From: Actinomycetota bacterium
GTDB taxonomy: Bacteria > Actinomycetota > Actinomycetes > Streptosporangiales > Streptosporangiaceae
Reading direction: 5' to 3'
Assembly (NCBI GenBank): GCA_003140115.1
Contig: PLIQ01000578.1
Span: 1-7,977 of the forward strand
DNA: 7,977 nucleotides
The notes below the pieces were generated by a model. The model was not told where the DNA came from. It ran no database searches and saw only the letters and a list, made by a program, of their open reading frames with translations. Below, piece by piece: positions 5,587 to 7,977 of the stretch (within the stretch, counting starts at the first letter, position 1; every line of letters begins with the position of its first letter). A program made the translations under genes and the position numbers.

Positions 5587-7197
5587 ATGACGCCTGACCG
5601 GCGGGTATTCGCGCTGGACGAGGGCGATGTGCCAGCGCCTGCCGGGAACGGCAGCAATCCGGTCTCCGCCGTCCTGGACGTGCTCGGGGAGACGTTCGGC
5701 GTCGTCGCCGAACCCGGCGCGCCCGGCAGCGGCGCGCGCCAGCACACCTGGCTTGACACCTTCGACTGGCGGCTGAACCGCGCCGGCCTCGTGCTCGAGT
5801 ACGAACACCTCCGCCAGGGCGGCCGCCTCCTGCTCAGCAAGGACGACGTGGTCCAGGCCGAACAGCCCGTTACCGGCTGGCGGTCCGGCCGACCCCGGCT
5901 GGCCGAGGACCTGCCCGCCGGGCCGGTCCGGGACCAGATCCTCAAGCTGGCCAGCCCGCGCGCCCTGCTGCCGATGGCCACCGCGGCCGGCACGGTCAGC
6001 GTCACCCGGCTGCTCAACGCGGACGGCAAGACCGTCGCCCAGCTGATCGTGGATCGCTCGACGGTGACCCAGGCCGGCCAGGCCGTCCCGCTGGCGCCGC
6101 GGCTGGCCATCGCCGAGGTCCGCGGCTACCCGGGCCAGGCCCGCCGGGCCGCCCGGCTCCTGGCCGAAACCCCGGGCGTCTCCGCGGCCCAGCCCAGTGC
6201 CTTCCTGGCCGCCCTGCACGCTCTGCGCCGTCACCCGGACGACTACAGCAACGGCGTGACCACGGAGATCACCGCGCAGATGCCCGCCTCGGTCGCGGTC
6301 GCCACCTTGCTGCTGGGGCTGCTCGACACCCTGGAGCAGAACGTCGACGGCGTGCTGCGCGACATCGACACCGAGTTCCTGCACGACCTGCGGGTGGCGG
6401 CCCGCCGGACCCGGTCGGCGATCAAGCTGCTCGGCGACGCGCTCCCGGCCGGCCTGGCCGCGCCGTACGCCGCCGAGTTCAAGTGGCTCGGCGACCTGAC
6501 CACGCCGACCCGGGACCTGGACGTCCACCTGCTCGGCTTCGGCGCGATGGCCGGCCAGCTGGTGGCCGCGTCGCCGGCCGACCTCGAGCCGTTCCGCGCG
6601 TTCCTGGCCCGGCGCCGCACGCGGGAGTTCCGGCGGCTGGCGGCCGGGCTGCGCTCGGCCCGGTTCAAGACCCTCACCGACCACTGGCGCAAGGCCCTGC
6701 TCGAGGTCCGGGACGCGGCCGGCCCGGCCCGGCGCCGCGGCGTCACCGCCGACGACCTGGCCGTGTCCCGGACCGGCCGCATGTTCCGCCGGGTCGCCGC
6801 GCAGGGCGCCGCGATCACCCCGGACTCGGCCCCGGATCTTCTGCACGACCTGAGGAAACGCTGCAAGGAACTGCGCTACGTGCTGGAGTTCTTCGCCCCG
6901 CTGCACGCCCCGGTCGCGTACCGGAAGGTCGTCGGTGACCTCAAGCAGCTACAGGACTGCCTGGGCGAGTTCCAGGACAGCGAGGTGCAGCGCCACGAGA
7001 TCGGGGCCCTGGCCGACGAGATGCTGGCCGAGCGCGCCGCCCCGGCCGCTACGCTGCTGGCCATGGGTGAAATCGCCGCGAATCTCGTCCACCGCGAGGC
7101 CGAAGCCCGCGCGGACTTCGCCCAGCGGTTTCCCAGATTCGCCGGCCCCGCGGGCCAGCACCGGTTCCACGCGCTGCTCACCAGGCCCTCCCGGTGA
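5587..7197 (+). CDS. CHAD-domain protein with degenerate CYTH-like N-terminus
   Basis: A 536-residue cytoplasmic protein with no signal peptide or membrane helix. Residues about 230-515 form a CHAD domain (conserved histidine alpha-helical domain), a basic helical bundle known to bind inorganic polyphosphate and to target polyphosphate granules. Two hallmark repeats are clear: FLHDLRVAARRTRS with His266, and LLHDLRKRCKELRY with His420. LTTPTRDLDVHLL (304-316) is the usual connecting motif, and Arg/Lys are abundant. Residues about 1-215 resemble a CYTH (triphosphate tunnel) domain: TWLDTFDWRLNRAGLVLEYE at 54-73 fits its central strands, and LAIAEVRG at 173-180 a later one. The N-terminal ExExK metal/triphosphate motif is absent, so enzymatic activity is doubtful. 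The start is supported by AGGAG upstream. The stop codon overlaps the GTG start of the ParA-type gene (GTGA, 7194-7197), implying coupled translation and a shared function. Confidence 0.9.
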   Translation: MTPDRRVFALDEGDVPAPAGNGSNPVSAVLDVLGETFGVVAEPGAPGSGARQHTWLDTFDWRLNRAGLVLEYEHLRQGGRLLLSKDDVVQAEQPVTGWRSGRPRLAEDLPAGPVRDQILKLASPRALLPMATAAGTVSVTRLLNADGKTVAQLIVDRSTVTQAGQAVPLAPRLAIAEVRGYPGQARRAARLLAETPGVSAAQPSAFLAALHALRRHPDDYSNGVTTEITAQMPASVAVATLLLGLLDTLEQNVDGVLRDIDTEFLHDLRVAARRTRSAIKLLGDALPAGLAAPYAAEFKWLGDLTTPTRDLDVHLLGFGAMAGQLVAASPADLEPFRAFLARRRTREFRRLAAGLRSARFKTLTDHWRKALLEVRDAAGPARRRGVTADDLAVSRTGRMFRRVAAQGAAITPDSAPDLLHDLRKRCKELRYVLEFFAPLHAPVAYRKVVGDLKQLQDCLGEFQDSEVQRHEIGALADEMLAERAAPAATLLAMGEIAANLVHREAEARADFAQRFPRFAGPAGQHRFHALLTRPSR

Positions 7198-7946
7198 AGA
7201 TCTACGCCACCTACAACATCAAGGGCGGCGTCGGCAAGACCACCGCCGCGGTCAACCTGGCCTACCTGTCCGCCGCCGACGGCTACCGCACCCTGCTGTG
7301 GGACCTGGACCCGCAGGGCGCGGCCAGCTTCCTGTTCCGGATCAAGCCCCGGGTCAAGGGCGGCGGGAAGGCCCTCATCCGCGGCACCAAGGCCCTGGAC
7401 GACGCGATCAAGGGCACCGACTTCGAGCACCTGGACCTGCTCCCGGCCGACTTCACCTACCGCAACATGGACCTGCTCCTAGGCGATAGGGATAAAAAGG
7501 CGACCCGCCAGATCGCCCAGTTGCTCCGCCCGCTGGCCGGCGAGTACGAGCACGTGTTCCTGGACTGCCCGCCCAGCATCTCCCTGGTCTCGGAAAACGT
7601 CATGCACGCCGCCGACGTTCTGCTGGTCCCGCTGATCCCGACCACGCTGTCGGTCCGCACCCTGGACCAGCTCACCGAGTTCGTGGCCGGCTTCGACGGC
7701 CGCCGGCCCGAGATCCGCGCCTTCTTCTCGATGGTTGACCGCCGCAAGCGCCTGCACCAGGAGATCACGGCCCAACTTTCGGCCGAACGACCCGTGGTGG
7801 CAGCCACCACCATCCCCGCCTTGTCCCTCATCGAGCGGATGTCCGTGGAGCGTGCCCCGGTTGCCGCGTTTGCCCCCCGCAGCCCGGCCGCCCGCGCCTT
7901 CCGCGCCCTGTGGACCGAGATTTCACCAGCTTGCAGCAAGGGGTAG
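7194..7946 (+). CDS. ParA/Soj-type Walker ATPase
   Basis: A 250-residue ATPase of the ParA/MinD superfamily. The deviant Walker A box is KGGVGKTT at 10-17, with signature Lys10 and catalytic Lys15. The A' region is LLWDLDPQG (34-42), and Walker B is VFLDCPPSIS (121-130) with Asp124. MVDRRKRLH (180-188) and a run of basic residues are compatible with nonspecific DNA binding. There is no N-terminal helix-turn-helix, so it is not a plasmid-type autorepressor ParA, and no obvious C-terminal amphipathic helix of the MinD type. Such proteins form ATP-dependent dimers on the nucleoid and position cargo. The start is GTG at 7194 inside the CHAD stop codon, with no Shine-Dalgarno site of its own. No parB follows in the 31 bases left. 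I infer that the CHAD protein is its partner. A short AT-rich codon patch occurs at 7479-7499. Confidence 0.9.
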   Translation: MKIYATYNIKGGVGKTTAAVNLAYLSAADGYRTLLWDLDPQGAASFLFRIKPRVKGGGKALIRGTKALDDAIKGTDFEHLDLLPADFTYRNMDLLLGDRDKKATRQIAQLLRPLAGEYEHVFLDCPPSISLVSENVMHAADVLLVPLIPTTLSVRTLDQLTEFVAGFDGRRPEIRAFFSMVDRRKRLHQEITAQLSAERPVVAATTIPALSLIERMSVERAPVAAFAPRSPAARAFRALWTEISPACSKG

Positions 7947-7977
7947 CAGGCCAGATAATCTAAACGCCCTGGACAGC
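7947..7977. other. Short 3' flank with possible -10 element
   Basis: The last 31 bases hold no gene. AGATAATCT (7953-7961) is a small AT-rich palindrome around a central base, and TAATCT within it (7956-7961) fits TANNNT. It could belong to the promoter of a gene beyond the window. No terminator hairpin with a T-run follows the ParA-type gene here. Confidence 0.25.

Noticed and set aside
5452..6906. A 484-codon open frame on the minus strand opposite the CHAD gene
   Set aside because: Its translation is Gly/Arg/Gln/Val-rich low-complexity sequence typical of an antisense frame in GC-rich DNA. The plus-strand frame has clear CHAD motifs, so this is a shadow.
7487..7496. Similarity of TAGGGATAAA to part of the I-SceI homing-endonuclease site
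   Set aside because: Only the first nine bases agree and the rest of the site is missing; it lies in a conserved-looking coding region with no intron or endonuclease gene.
7194..7946. ParA as part of a plasmid or chromosome partition locus
   Set aside because: No parB, no parS-like 16-bp palindrome and no replication gene are visible. The ATPase is coupled to a CHAD gene instead. The bases beyond 7977 could still change this.

Overview
The window is very GC-rich, with G or C at almost every third codon position. Short AT-richer stretches occur only at promoters. With GTG starts, tightly packed or overlapping genes and -10-like hexamers lying 6-8 nt before start codons, this points to the chromosome of an actinomycete (Actinomycetota). 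I cannot place it to genus. I see no rRNA, tRNA, insertion sequence, CRISPR array or phage gene. Eight genes plus one small ORF fill nearly all of the sequence, and no gene-free stretch exceeds 100 bases.

Layout, left to right. (1) 71-1123 (+): an aldo/keto reductase with the full catalytic tetrad. (2) 953-2035 (-): an EamA/DMT-type exporter whose reading frame runs about 57 codons into the antisense strand of the reductase gene. (3) 2106-2573 (+): an Lrp/AsnC-family regulator divergent from the exporter. The 70-bp shared region holds a near-consensus promoter and three imperfect dyads, the usual arrangement for a locally acting regulator of an exporter. (4) 2536-3315 (-): a class I glutamine amidotransferase, just downstream of (5) 3325-4242 (-), a LysR-family regulator. 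The two form a likely two-gene operon. (6) 4349-4567 (+): a 72-residue helical protein of unknown function, divergent from the LysR gene across a region with two inverted repeats. (7) 4602-5528 (+): ribokinase. (8) 5587-7197 (+): a protein with a degenerate CYTH-like N-terminal part and a C-terminal CHAD domain. (9) 7194-7946 (+): a ParA/Soj-type Walker ATPase whose GTG start overlaps the CHAD stop codon.

The most interesting unit is the last pair. CHAD domains are known to bind polyphosphate and to associate with polyphosphate granules. ParA-type ATPases are known to position DNA and protein cargos on the nucleoid. A translationally coupled CHAD-ParA pair with no parB gene visible in the window suggests a cargo-positioning system in which the CHAD protein is the adaptor and polyphosphate granules are the cargo. 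That is inference from domain knowledge and gene coupling, not something the sequence proves.

The other units look like ordinary regulator/target modules: Lrp with an exporter, and LysR with an amidotransferase and a small protein. The substrates of the exporter, the reductase and the amidotransferase cannot be read from the sequence.
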